From Rhodospirillaceae bacterium (lineage in GTDB: Bacteria; Pseudomonadota; Alphaproteobacteria; Rhodospirillales; Rhodospirillaceae): DNA of 17,804 nt. The stretch covers positions 49,553 through 67,356 of the forward strand of contig NZGX01000046.1 in the NCBI GenBank assembly GCA_002691085.1. Reading direction: 5' to 3'. The notes under the pieces are model-generated. The model ran no database searches. It was not told the origin of the DNA and worked only from the letters and a program-made list of their open reading frames with translations. The first letter of the stretch is position 1, and every line of letters begins with the position of its first letter. Shown here piece by piece: positions 1-8,462 of the stretch. Position numbers and translations under genes: made by a program.

Positions 1-2
1 CA

Positions 3-1376
3 AGAAGATCTCCGTTAGGTTTGTCAGCTGATCCTGGTGGGTTACCCCTTTATAAGAATGGGAAAGTTGTAGGCGGAGTTGGAATAATTTCAGATGGAAT
101 TTATGGACTGGACTTAAATGTTGGGGATTATGACAGAAATACGGATGAAATAATTTCCATTGCTGCACAAAGAAATTTTGAACCCCCAGAAGAAATTAAA
201 GGTTATAGAATTACTGTTGAAGGAAAGAACTTTAGGTATACAGATGTAAATGAACGTTTCTTAACGGGCAACGGTAATATTTCATCTCTAAATACAGAAA
301 GTTTTATTTCTGTAGAGGGTTATATAGACAATAGTCCAAGAAGTGGAAGAGAGTACGGTTCTGCTCATTCAGGAATCAGAAAAGCAAACAATAATAACTT
401 TCCAGGAGTAAATGCATTTATTCTCGATGACGGCCTTGGAAACAATAGATATATACCTAGAGATAGTTTGGTACCCCCAATAGATGGTGGCGGTCTAACT
501 TCGTTAGAAGTAAGAACAATTATTATTGAAGCTCTTAAAGTAGCTTTTAGAGCAAGAGCACAAATAAGAAGACCACTTGGAAGCCATGCTCAAGTTACTG
601 TGTCAATTGTAGACACAGAAAGCAATATTCTTGCTATCGCCAGAACTCCAGATGCCCCAATCTTTGGGACAGATGTCTCTCTCCAGAAAGCAAGAACAAC
701 AGTTTTTGTCTCACGCGCTTCAACTGCTAAAGAACTTTCTGAGGTTGATGGATTTGATTTAATCCCAGGAGTTATATCTATTCCAAGCCTTAGTGAATAT
801 GTAGATGCTGCAAAAACTTTTATTGGTCCCCAAGCCCTAGAAGATGGAATAGCATTCGCAGATCGATCAGGAGGGAATTTATCTAGACCATTTTATCCAG
901 ATGGCATTCATACCAATGCTCATGGTCCATTTTCAAAACCATTTAATGTATGGAGCCCATTCAACACCGGATTACAATTAGATTTAGTCTTAAAAGACAT
1001 AGTGCTTAGGCTTGATGGGAGTTCACATCCTCCTTCAGGCTGTACAGACCTTCCCCAATCACAAGTGGCTCCGGGTCCAATGCCTAGGAGATTGGCAAAT
1101 GGTCTACAAATTTTTCCTGGAAGTGTTCCGATCTATAGAAATAATAACTTAATTGGTGGTATTGGTGTTTCTGGAGATGGAATAGATCAAGATGATATGA
1201 TTTCTTTTTTAGGCCTTCATAATGCTGGTCAAATACTTAGAACAGGTGTTGGAAATGCACCAAGAGAAATCAGAGCAGACACTCTTAAAGTAAAAGGTGT
1301 AAATTTACGTTTCATTAACTGTCCCTTTAGTCCATTTCTTGATACAAGTGAGCAAGCAGTATGCAACGAAAAATAA
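3..1376 (+). CDS. GlcG/HbpS-like haem-binding protein with repeated modules, 5'-truncated by the window edge
   Basis: The frame is open to the left edge, so the N-terminus lies outside the window; the TTG at 21 is not a credible start. The visible part begins with the C-terminal half of one GlcG/HbpS-type module (PGGLPLYKNGKVVGGVG, from nt 33). A second module starts near nt 500 with a helix and strand (residues like VTVSIVDTESNILAIAR) and an SLQKARTTVFVSRAS helix. It then has about 100 extra residues before its own hairpin (PGSVPIYRNNNLIGGIGVSG, nt 1116). Both hairpins are followed by a similar tail (ITVEGKNFRY and LKVKGVNLRF). Members of this family (HbpS, GlcG) bind or degrade haem or act as accessory sensors; haem binding here is inferred from fold family only. 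The stop overlaps the start of the next gene by 16 nt, indicating an operon with the beta-barrel and decahaem cytochrome genes. An exported or lipoprotein location is likely but the signal is not visible. Confidence 0.75.
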   Translation, partial: RRSPLGLSADPGGLPLYKNGKVVGGVGIISDGIYGLDLNVGDYDRNTDEIISIAAQRNFEPPEEIKGYRITVEGKNFRYTDVNERFLTGNGNISSLNTESFISVEGYIDNSPRSGREYGSAHSGIRKANNNNFPGVNAFILDDGLGNNRYIPRDSLVPPIDGGGLTSLEVRTIIIEALKVAFRARAQIRRPLGSHAQVTVSIVDTESNILAIARTPDAPIFGTDVSLQKARTTVFVSRASTAKELSEVDGFDLIPGVISIPSLSEYVDAAKTFIGPQALEDGIAFADRSGGNLSRPFYPDGIHTNAHGPFSKPFNVWSPFNTGLQLDLVLKDIVLRLDGSSHPPSGCTDLPQSQVAPGPMPRRLANGLQIFPGSVPIYRNNNLIGGIGVSGDGIDQDDMISFLGLHNAGQILRTGVGNAPREIRADTLKVKGVNLRFINCPFSPFLDTSEQAVCNEK

Positions 1377-3181
1377 AATGCTTTGCTTTTTTAATAATTT
1401 TTTCGCATATCTTTTATATGCAATCAGAGATGATTGTGCTTTCAGAGGTCCGTTCAAATGAGATTAAAAATGAAGAGTCTCAAAATGAAAATATTCAAAA
1501 TATAAGAAAGCGTCCTGGTGAAAATGTAAAAATAAAAAGAGAACTTCCAAAAATTGACCCATCCTCAGTCCCTCCTCCAAGCAGGTATTTGCCAAGAGAA
1601 ACAGTCCCTATACCTGATAGGTGGCGACTAATTGAAGCAATCGGTGTCAATGAAAGATGGTGGGACCCCTATAATCAGAATACTTTAAAAGCAGACCGGC
1701 CCTTGTTTGATGACTGGTTTGTTAACCTAGCAATAATATCTGATACTGTTCTTGAACTTAGAGAGATCCCCATACCTGTAGGCCCTCAGGGAGGCGCCCG
1801 ACCCGGGTCGATTGATATTTTTGGAAAAGGAAACCAAAGGATCCTTAGTCAGAATTTGATTACGTCAGTATCTTTCATAAAAGGTGATACTGCCTTTCGT
1901 CCCCCAGACTGGGAAATAAGACTTACTCCTGTTATCAATTATAATAATGTCAGAGGAAAAGAAAACAGAGCTCTATTAATAAATCCGGCAGACGGAAAAA
2001 TAAGAAAAGATGAGCACATAGCACTTCAAGAAGCTTTTGTTGATTATCACATTAGAAACGTTTCTGACCGTTATGATTTTGATTCAATAAGGGTAGGAAT
2101 CCAGCCTCTAATATTAGATTTTAGAGGCTTCTTATTTCAAGACCAGCAATTGGCGATTCGACTTTTTGGAAATAGAAAAAATAATATTTGGCAATACAAC
2201 ATTGGCTGGTTTAGGCGTATTGAAAAAGACACCAATTCTGGGTTGAATGATATTTTTGACAACCTAAGGGAAGATGATACATTTTTTGCCAATCTCTACC
2301 TTCAAGACTGGCCTGTGCTCGGATATACCGTTCAAGGTATTGTTGCACACAATAGAAACAGAGAAGGAAATAATCCTCTATTTTTTAATAAGAATGGTTT
2401 TTTAGAGAGGCCTGCATCTTTAGGGGTGGAACGAGGGTATAATTATAATGTTACCTATCTAGGATTTAATGGAGATGGACATTTTGGGAGATTAAACCTA
2501 ACCCATTCAGCATACCTTGCCTTAGGAAACATTTCTGCTAATCCTCTGACATCTTTTTTTGAAGATGAACCAGCCAAAATACGTTCATGGTTTTTAGCTC
2601 TTGAGCCTTCGATTGATTTTGATTGGATAAGATTAAGGACACAATTTCTATACGCTAGCGGTGATAAAGATCCATTTGACAATAAGGCTCAAGGATTTGA
2701 TGCAATTTTTGAAAATCCTCAATTTGCTGGTGCAGATACAAGCTATTGGATGAGGCAACCAGTTCCTTTCGTTGGTGGAGGAGGTGTATTTCTTAATGGA
2801 AGAAATGGAATTCTTAACTCTTTGAGAACATCAAAAGAACAGGGTCAGTCTAATTTTCTTAATCCAGGAACCTATTTGTATGGAGTTGGAATTGATCTAG
2901 ATGTGCTCCCAGAATTAAGAGTATTTGCCAATATTAATAAAATTGGATTTGCTAATAAATCTATTATTGAAGTTCTTCGCAACCAACCTATAAATTCAAA
3001 GTCTATAGGCTGGGATACGTCATTATCACTTTTATATCGCCCTACATTTATTCAAAATGTAGTTTTTAGGGCTTCCGGAGCAATGTTATATGGAGGCGAT
3101 AGCTTTAAAGAGTTATTTTCTACAGATAGAAAAGGCGATAAATTTTATTCTGTTTTATTCAATTTAATTTTATCCTATTAG
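1361..3181 (+). CDS. Outer-membrane beta-barrel protein (porin-like), unknown substrate
   Basis: This 606-residue protein starts with a signal peptide (basic MQRKIK, then a hydrophobic stretch to about residue 28). A charged, proline-rich linker follows at about residues 30-85. The rest alternates polar and aromatic or hydrophobic residues like an outer-membrane barrel and ends in SVLFNLILSY, a terminal aromatic residue as expected for BAM-dependent insertion. A conserved-looking segment, WWDPYNQNTLKADRPL followed by DWFVNLAIISDTVLELR, marks the start of the barrel region. There are no haem motifs. The length and style resemble alginate-export or large porin-type barrels, but I cannot assign a named family. 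The start ATG lies inside the upstream gene (16-nt overlap) and the stop is 9 nt before the decahaem cytochrome gene, so the three are probably co-translated. By position it could be the barrel of an electron conduit or a transport pore; both are inferences. Confidence 0.7.
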   Translation: MQRKIKCFAFLIIFSHIFYMQSEMIVLSEVRSNEIKNEESQNENIQNIRKRPGENVKIKRELPKIDPSSVPPPSRYLPRETVPIPDRWRLIEAIGVNERWWDPYNQNTLKADRPLFDDWFVNLAIISDTVLELREIPIPVGPQGGARPGSIDIFGKGNQRILSQNLITSVSFIKGDTAFRPPDWEIRLTPVINYNNVRGKENRALLINPADGKIRKDEHIALQEAFVDYHIRNVSDRYDFDSIRVGIQPLILDFRGFLFQDQQLAIRLFGNRKNNIWQYNIGWFRRIEKDTNSGLNDIFDNLREDDTFFANLYLQDWPVLGYTVQGIVAHNRNREGNNPLFFNKNGFLERPASLGVERGYNYNVTYLGFNGDGHFGRLNLTHSAYLALGNISANPLTSFFEDEPAKIRSWFLALEPSIDFDWIRLRTQFLYASGDKDPFDNKAQGFDAIFENPQFAGADTSYWMRQPVPFVGGGGVFLNGRNGILNSLRTSKEQGQSNFLNPGTYLYGVGIDLDVLPELRVFANINKIGFANKSIIEVLRNQPINSKSIGWDTSLSLLYRPTFIQNVVFRASGAMLYGGDSFKELFSTDRKGDKFYSVLFNLILSY

Positions 3182-3190
3182 GAAACTTTA
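3180..3190 (+). promoter_or_regulatory. Ribosome binding site overlapping the upstream stop codon
   Basis: AGGAAA overlaps the TAG stop of the beta-barrel gene and sits about 6 nt before the ATG at 3191. It fixes that start and suggests translational coupling between barrel and cytochrome. Confidence 0.6.
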
Positions 3191-6100
3191 ATGCGAAACT
3201 GGACAATGTTTTTTATAATTTTCTTTTCTTTTATTGCGCTTGCTTCAAGTAATTCGTATGCAGCTGGAGGTGGAGAAACACCCCAGGAGGTTTCCTACCC
3301 AGACTATCCTCCCGCTCCAAGATTCCAAACATGGGTAGAGGCAAATATAAAAAGCTCAGGCTGTATTACTTGTCATATAAAATCTGATCAAAAAACAATG
3401 CATGTTAGCCAATCTGTAGTTCTTGGGTGTACTGACTGTCATGGAGGTGACGCAAGTATTCAAAATCCTACTAATTCAACAAATAAATCTCCCGAATATA
3501 AAAGAGCACTCAAAAAAGCGCATGTAGTTCCTCGCTACCCTGAAACCTGGCATTATCCGCACAGTGCAAATCCTGAAAGATCTTATTCTTTGCTAAACAA
3601 AGAAAGTAAAGAGTATGTAAGATTTGTTAATCCCTCGGATTATAGGGTTGCAAGGGATGCTTGCGGAGCATGTCACTTGGAAGTGATTCAAGCAGCAGAG
3701 AGAAGCTTAATGGCAACTGGTGCAATGTTATGGGGGGGAGCTGCATATAACAACGGTATTCTGCCTTATAAGAACTACATCTTGGGCGAAGCCTATACTG
3801 AATCGGGAGAGCCTGCAGCAATTTCAAGTCCAGGGGAAATTGAGGAATGGATGATAAAAGATAAAGGTATTATCCCAAAACTTTTTCCTATGCCTGCTTG
3901 GGAAGTTATTCCCCCAGGAGATGTGTTTAGGGTTTTTGAAAGAGGTGGGCGAAATATAATAAATATATTTCCTGAGATTGGACTTCCAAATATTGCAACT
4001 CTTATCGGAAGTCTCCAAAGACTTGAGGAGCCAGGAAGGCCAGATATCCGCCAGTCAAATCGTGGGCCTGGTACAGGTTTAAGAATAGCTGTTCCAGTAA
4101 TCAATATACATAAAACAAGGCTTAATGATCCTTTCACTTGGTTCCTAGGGACAAATGATCAGCCAGGAGACTTTAGGTCCTCAGGTTGTGCATCTTGTCA
4201 CGTAGTATACGCAAATGATAGAGACCCAGCACACTCAGGACCATATGCCAAATATGGTCATATGGGTGAGACAGCATCTGCTGACCCAACCATTCCAAGA
4301 AACGAACCAGGCCATCCAATCAAACACGTCTTTACAAGAGCAATTCCCACCAGCCAGTGCATGATTTGTCATATGCACCAGCCAAACATATTTCTTAATT
4401 CTATGCTTGGATACACTATGTGGGATTATGAATCCGATGCACAAGCTATGTGGCCTGAGAAACAGCAATATCCAACAAGTTATGAAATGAGAAAGGTTTT
4501 GGATAGAAACCCTGAAGGCGCAGCGCCCAGAGGAAAGTGGGCAGATGTAGATTTCCTCCGGTCAGTATGGGATCTCAATCCCACATTGAAGAATACACAA
4601 TTTGCTGATTATCACGGTCATGGATGGAATTTTAGAGCAATATTTAAGAAAGATAGAAAAGGTAATCTTCTAGACGTTGATGGACAGATTGTGATACATG
4701 ATGACCCTGACAAATGGTCAAAAGCAGTTCATATGAAGTCTATACATATTGAAGTAGGAATGCATTGTGTAGATTGTCATTTTTCTCAAGATGGTCATGG
4801 TAATGGATACATTCATGGTGAAGTTGCTAATGCTATTGAAATTAGATGTAAAGATTGCCACGGGGATTCTGACAAATATCCAACATTAAGAACATCAGGT
4901 CCGGCATCACCCCCTGGTGGAAATGATCTTTCCAAAATGAGAGTTTCAAGTGGCAAGAGAAGGTTTGAATGGGTAGGTACACAATGTGACCTTCCCAATG
5001 ATACTTACCGAGATTGTAAGCTTATTCAAAGATCCTCTCTTGATCCCGATTTAGAGTGGGAGATGAGTCTAGTTAAAAACTCTGTCTCACCTCAGAGCAA
5101 AGATTACAATGAAAAATCTGCTAGAGCAAAATTAATGAGTAATGACACTGCATCACTAAATTGGGGACCAGGTATTGATAAAGAAAACAGGGCTCACAAG
5201 TCTGATGAGATGGAATGCTTTACGTGTCACCTGTCATGGACAACCTCCTGTGCTGGATGTCATCTTCCAATTGAAGCAAACTGGAAGACTGCCAGACACA
5301 AGTATGAAGGTGGCGAAACAAGAAATTATGCTACATATAATCCACAAGTTGCTCGTGATCAAATGTTTCAACTAGGGATTCATCAAACAACAAAAGGAAA
5401 TACTATTGCACCAATAAGGTCAACCTCGGCACTTATTTTATCCTCAACAAATATTAATCGTGAAAAATTATATATTCATCAACCTCCAATATCTTCCGCT
5501 GGATATTCAAGTCAGGCTTTTGCACCACATTTCCCACACACAGTTCGTAAAACTGAAACAAAAACATGCAGTGATTGTCATCTCTCAAGCGATAATGATA
5601 ATAATGCTATAATGGCGCAGTTACTTCTTCATGGTACCAATTTTGTTAATTTTGTTGGGTACAATGCATGGGTCGGAAATGATAAAGGAATAGAAGCTGT
5701 TAGAGTAACTGAGTGGGATGAACCACAAGCAGTAATAGGAAGTTTTCTTCATAAGTATGCTTACCCTGATTGGTATAAAGACCATAAAGACAGAGAAGAA
5801 AAACTCTATGAAAGCTATAGTCATAGGGGTGGTAATGTGGGTTGTCTTCAAAACCGGGGAGAGTACATGTTTGTTGCCGAGGGAGAAAAAGGCTTTAGGA
5901 TTTACGACATAGCATCTATTGCAAATAAAGGAGTCTCTCAGAGAATTATTACAGCACCATTTGCTCCTCTTGGACACGATGCTCATTTAAAAACGAGTAA
6001 TGCAAGTTGTGTTGCTTTACCTACAAATCAGCCAATAGCACCTACTAGGATGAATTCATCTCCAGAGCAAAATAAGTTAATGACAGTAGATAACCAAGAA

Positions 6101-6997
6101 CAGCAAATTCATCCACTATACTCATATGCTTTTATAACTGATAAAAAAGAGGGTTTAATTGTTGTAAATGTTGATACTTTTGCAGATGGTGAGCCAAGGA
6201 ATAACTTTATAAAACGAGCTATTACTTGGAATCCCGAGAATATTTTAAATGGCTCAAATCATATAACGCTTGCAGGAACAAATGCATACATTAGTGCAGA
6301 TAGAGGAGTTATTGTTGTAGATTTAGATAACCCGCGTAAGCCAAAAATACTCTCAATTATTCCATTTGAAGGAGCTAAGGCATCAGCACTCCAATTTAGA
6401 TATTTATTCGTAAGTGACCAATTTGGGTTTAATGTAGTTGATATCACTGATCCTTCAAATCCAAAAAAATTGAGCAAGGCAAATATTCCTATCGAGCATT
6501 CAGAAAAAATTTATTTAGCACGCACATATGCATATATTGCAAGTAGGGAGGATGGTCTTACAATTATTGATATTGAAAAACCTGAAAAACCAAAGCTTTA
6601 TAAAAAATTTAATGCCAATGGAAGAATCAATGATGCAAGAGATGTTATTGTTGGCTCAACCAATGCAAGTCTTTTTGCATATATTGCTGACGGGAAAAAC
6701 GGTCTAAAAGTAGTCCAACTGACGTCGCCGGAATCTCAACCTCGCTTTTATGGATATAGCCCTGAACCTGTTCCAGAATTAATAGCCTGGTACAAAACAA
6801 AAGGGGTTGCTAAATCTCTTGCAAAAGGTCTTGATCGTGACAGAGCAGTAGATGAAACAGGAAATCAGATGGCAGTACTTGGAAGATTAGGCTCTAGGCC
6901 ATTCAATGAGGAAGAGCAGAAGAAGCTTTTCTTAAATTATTCTGGACAGCCATGGTTTGTAACTGATGAGATTGAAAAGAAAAATTACAAACAATAG
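3191..6997 (+). CDS. Exported decahaem cytochrome c with C-terminal LVIVD-type beta-propeller
   Basis: This is a 1268-residue protein. A Sec signal peptide (MRNWTMFFIIFFSFIALASS, cleavage probably after SYA near residue 24) sends it to the periplasm or beyond. Ten CXXCH haem c sites begin at residues 58, 80, 158, 333, 390, 526, 553, 676, 687 and 793, so ten covalently bound haems are expected. From about residue 885 to 1180 there are roughly six LVIVD-like blades with the pattern aromatic-x-hydrophobic-x-x-x-x-x-G-hydrophobic-x-hydrophobic-[VI]-[ND]-hydrophobic (for example YLFVSDQFGFNVVDITDPSNP), which should fold as a beta-propeller. Non-haem cysteines 599/609 and 885/940 could form disulfides. 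There is no lipobox and no membrane segment after the signal peptide. It is the last gene of the + strand cluster. An electron-transfer or redox-enzyme role follows from the haems; the partner and substrate are unknown. It is far larger than the ten-haem MtrA type and is not recognisably MtrA, OmcA or Hao. Confidence 0.9.
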   Translation: MRNWTMFFIIFFSFIALASSNSYAAGGGETPQEVSYPDYPPAPRFQTWVEANIKSSGCITCHIKSDQKTMHVSQSVVLGCTDCHGGDASIQNPTNSTNKSPEYKRALKKAHVVPRYPETWHYPHSANPERSYSLLNKESKEYVRFVNPSDYRVARDACGACHLEVIQAAERSLMATGAMLWGGAAYNNGILPYKNYILGEAYTESGEPAAISSPGEIEEWMIKDKGIIPKLFPMPAWEVIPPGDVFRVFERGGRNIINIFPEIGLPNIATLIGSLQRLEEPGRPDIRQSNRGPGTGLRIAVPVINIHKTRLNDPFTWFLGTNDQPGDFRSSGCASCHVVYANDRDPAHSGPYAKYGHMGETASADPTIPRNEPGHPIKHVFTRAIPTSQCMICHMHQPNIFLNSMLGYTMWDYESDAQAMWPEKQQYPTSYEMRKVLDRNPEGAAPRGKWADVDFLRSVWDLNPTLKNTQFADYHGHGWNFRAIFKKDRKGNLLDVDGQIVIHDDPDKWSKAVHMKSIHIEVGMHCVDCHFSQDGHGNGYIHGEVANAIEIRCKDCHGDSDKYPTLRTSGPASPPGGNDLSKMRVSSGKRRFEWVGTQCDLPNDTYRDCKLIQRSSLDPDLEWEMSLVKNSVSPQSKDYNEKSARAKLMSNDTASLNWGPGIDKENRAHKSDEMECFTCHLSWTTSCAGCHLPIEANWKTARHKYEGGETRNYATYNPQVARDQMFQLGIHQTTKGNTIAPIRSTSALILSSTNINREKLYIHQPPISSAGYSSQAFAPHFPHTVRKTETKTCSDCHLSSDNDNNAIMAQLLLHGTNFVNFVGYNAWVGNDKGIEAVRVTEWDEPQAVIGSFLHKYAYPDWYKDHKDREEKLYESYSHRGGNVGCLQNRGEYMFVAEGEKGFRIYDIASIANKGVSQRIITAPFAPLGHDAHLKTSNASCVALPTNQPIAPTRMNSSPEQNKLMTVDNQEQQIHPLYSYAFITDKKEGLIVVNVDTFADGEPRNNFIKRAITWNPENILNGSNHITLAGTNAYISADRGVIVVDLDNPRKPKILSIIPFEGAKASALQFRYLFVSDQFGFNVVDITDPSNPKKLSKANIPIEHSEKIYLARTYAYIASREDGLTIIDIEKPEKPKLYKKFNANGRINDARDVIVGSTNASLFAYIADGKNGLKVVQLTSPESQPRFYGYSPEPVPELIAWYKTKGVAKSLAKGLDRDRAVDETGNQMAVLGRLGSRPFNEEEQKKLFLNYSGQPWFVTDEIEKKNYKQ

Positions 6998-7088
6998 TTC
7001 TTTGTAGTTAAATTAATAGAAGGAATAAATTTATAGATTAAAGTTATTCCTCCTATAAAATTCAAAATTAGATAATCACTGTTTCTTA
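6998..7088. terminator. Convergent intergenic spacer with a weak AGGAATAA/TTATTCCT hairpin
   Basis: This 91-nt spacer separates two converging genes. AGGAATAA at 7021-7028 can pair with TTATTCCT at 7044-7051 (8 bp, 15-nt loop). There is no T-tract on either side and the stem is A+T-rich, so a bidirectional terminator role is only possible. Confidence 0.25.
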
Positions 7089-8432
7089 TTATACTACTCC
7101 ATAAGCCATCATTGCATTTGCTACTTTTATAAAGCCAGCAATATTTGCACCCTTAACATAATTTATGTGCTTACCCTCAGCACCATATTCTGCACAATTA
7201 TCATGAATATCTTTCATAATATCCCTTAATAGCTTTTGTAATTCTTCTTCTTTCCAAGCAATCCTTGCAGAATTCTGACTCATCTCAAGCCCTGAAACCG
7301 CAACACCTCCAGCATTTGCTGCCTTACTTGGACCATACATTATTTTGGCATCCTTGAAGATTTCTATACCGCCCAGAACCGTTGGCATATTGGCGCCCTC
7401 GGAAACACCAATACAATTATTACTCACTAACGTTTTTGCTTCACCTTCATCTATTTCATTTTGAGTTGCGCAAGGAAAAGCCAAATCACATTCTACTCCC
7501 CAAGGTCTTCCTTCATGAAACTCGCAACCAAACTCGTCCGCATACTCGCTTATTCTTCCTCTTCTAACATTCTTTAGATCCTTTATCCATGCAAGCTTTT
7601 CTGCATTTATACCAGCAGGGTCAAAAATAAATCCTGAACTATCTGAGAGGGTTACTGCCTTTCCACCTAAATCATTTATCTTCTCAACTGCATGGGTAGC
7701 AACATTACCAGAACCAGAAATAACACAAGTTTTTCCTTCAACAGAATTTGATTGAGCTTCGAGCATGTTCTGCATAAAATAAACAGCTCCATATCCTGTT
7801 GCTTCAGTTCTTATAAGACTACCACCGAACTCCATTCCCTTTCCCGTGAGAACACCAACGAAACTGTTTGTTAATCTCTTATATTGTCCAAACATATATC
7901 CAATTTCTCTTGCGCCAACGCCAATGTCTCCGGCAGGAACGTCCGTGTCAGGTCCAATATACCTCACAAGTTCTGTCATGAAAGATTGACAAAATCTCAT
8001 AACTTCTCCATCTGATTTACCTTTAGGGTTAAAGTCAGCTCCACCCTTACCTCCACCCATTGGTAAGCCAGTTAAACTATTTTTAAAGGTCTGTTCAAAT
8101 GCAAGAAACTTCAGAACACTAAGAGTGACACTTGGGTGGAATCTAATACCACCTTTATAGGGACCGATTGCATTATTATTCTGCACACGGTAACCTCTGT
8201 TTACACGAATATTTCCATTATCATCCATCCAAGTAACACGAAACATAACTGCCCTATCGGGTTCTGCAATCCGTCGCATAATTTCCCATTCTTTGTACTT
8301 AGGCTTATCAGCTACGAAAGGTAATACGTCCGCAGCAACTTCTTTTACTGCCTGATGAAACTCTTCCTCACCAGGATTCCTTTTAACAACCCCATGCATA
8401 AATTCGTCAAGTGTTGGTGCATTAGTAACCAT
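7089..8432 (-). CDS. gdhA: NADP-type glutamate dehydrogenase
   Basis: It converts 2-oxoglutarate plus ammonium and NADPH to glutamate in the cytoplasm (ammonium assimilation). At 447 residues it has the length of E. coli GdhA and aligns by eye throughout. It has the substrate-binding lysine in GPYKGG (K93), the catalytic lysine in LPMGGGKGG (K129), TDVPAGDIGVGAREIGYM with the conserved aspartate, and the Rossmann motif GSGNVATHA. NADP rather than NAD preference is inferred from similarity to the 447-residue class. The ATG is preceded by AAGGAG about 6 nt upstream. It lies 30 nt downstream of the pentahaem cytochrome gene on the same strand and is probably the last gene of that operon, although a promoter of its own inside the cytochrome gene cannot be excluded. 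Its G+C content looks higher than that of its neighbours, as expected for a conserved, well-expressed gene. Confidence 0.97.
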   Translation of the reverse strand: MVTNAPTLDEFMHGVVKRNPGEEEFHQAVKEVAADVLPFVADKPKYKEWEIMRRIAEPDRAVMFRVTWMDDNGNIRVNRGYRVQNNNAIGPYKGGIRFHPSVTLSVLKFLAFEQTFKNSLTGLPMGGGKGGADFNPKGKSDGEVMRFCQSFMTELVRYIGPDTDVPAGDIGVGAREIGYMFGQYKRLTNSFVGVLTGKGMEFGGSLIRTEATGYGAVYFMQNMLEAQSNSVEGKTCVISGSGNVATHAVEKINDLGGKAVTLSDSSGFIFDPAGINAEKLAWIKDLKNVRRGRISEYADEFGCEFHEGRPWGVECDLAFPCATQNEIDEGEAKTLVSNNCIGVSEGANMPTVLGGIEIFKDAKIMYGPSKAANAGGVAVSGLEMSQNSARIAWKEEELQKLLRDIMKDIHDNCAEYGAEGKHINYVKGANIAGFIKVANAMMAYGVV

Positions 8433-8447
8433 TTTTTTCTCCTTTTA
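8433..8447 (-). promoter_or_regulatory. Shine-Dalgarno site of gdhA
   Basis: On the minus strand the sequence reads AAAAGGAGAAAAAA directly before the ATG, giving an AGGAG core with about 6 nt spacing. Confidence 0.65.
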
Positions 8448-8462
8448 TTAATTAGAATCTAT

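Noticed and set aside
21..23. TTG as a true start of the first gene
   Set aside because: The frame is open to position 3 and begins in the middle of a GlcG/HbpS module, so the gene is cut by the window edge.
3793..4137. 114-codon open frame on the minus strand
   Set aside because: It lies antisense inside the decahaem cytochrome gene, with low-complexity composition produced by the opposite strand.
5621..5986. 121-codon open frame on the minus strand inside the decahaem cytochrome gene
   Set aside because: It is a shadow of the + strand coding frame, lacks a ribosome site and resembles no protein family.
1361..6997. Calling the barrel and cytochrome MtrB and MtrA/OmcA
   Set aside because: Only the general architecture fits; size, haem spacing and the propeller differ and no specific sequence match is recognisable.
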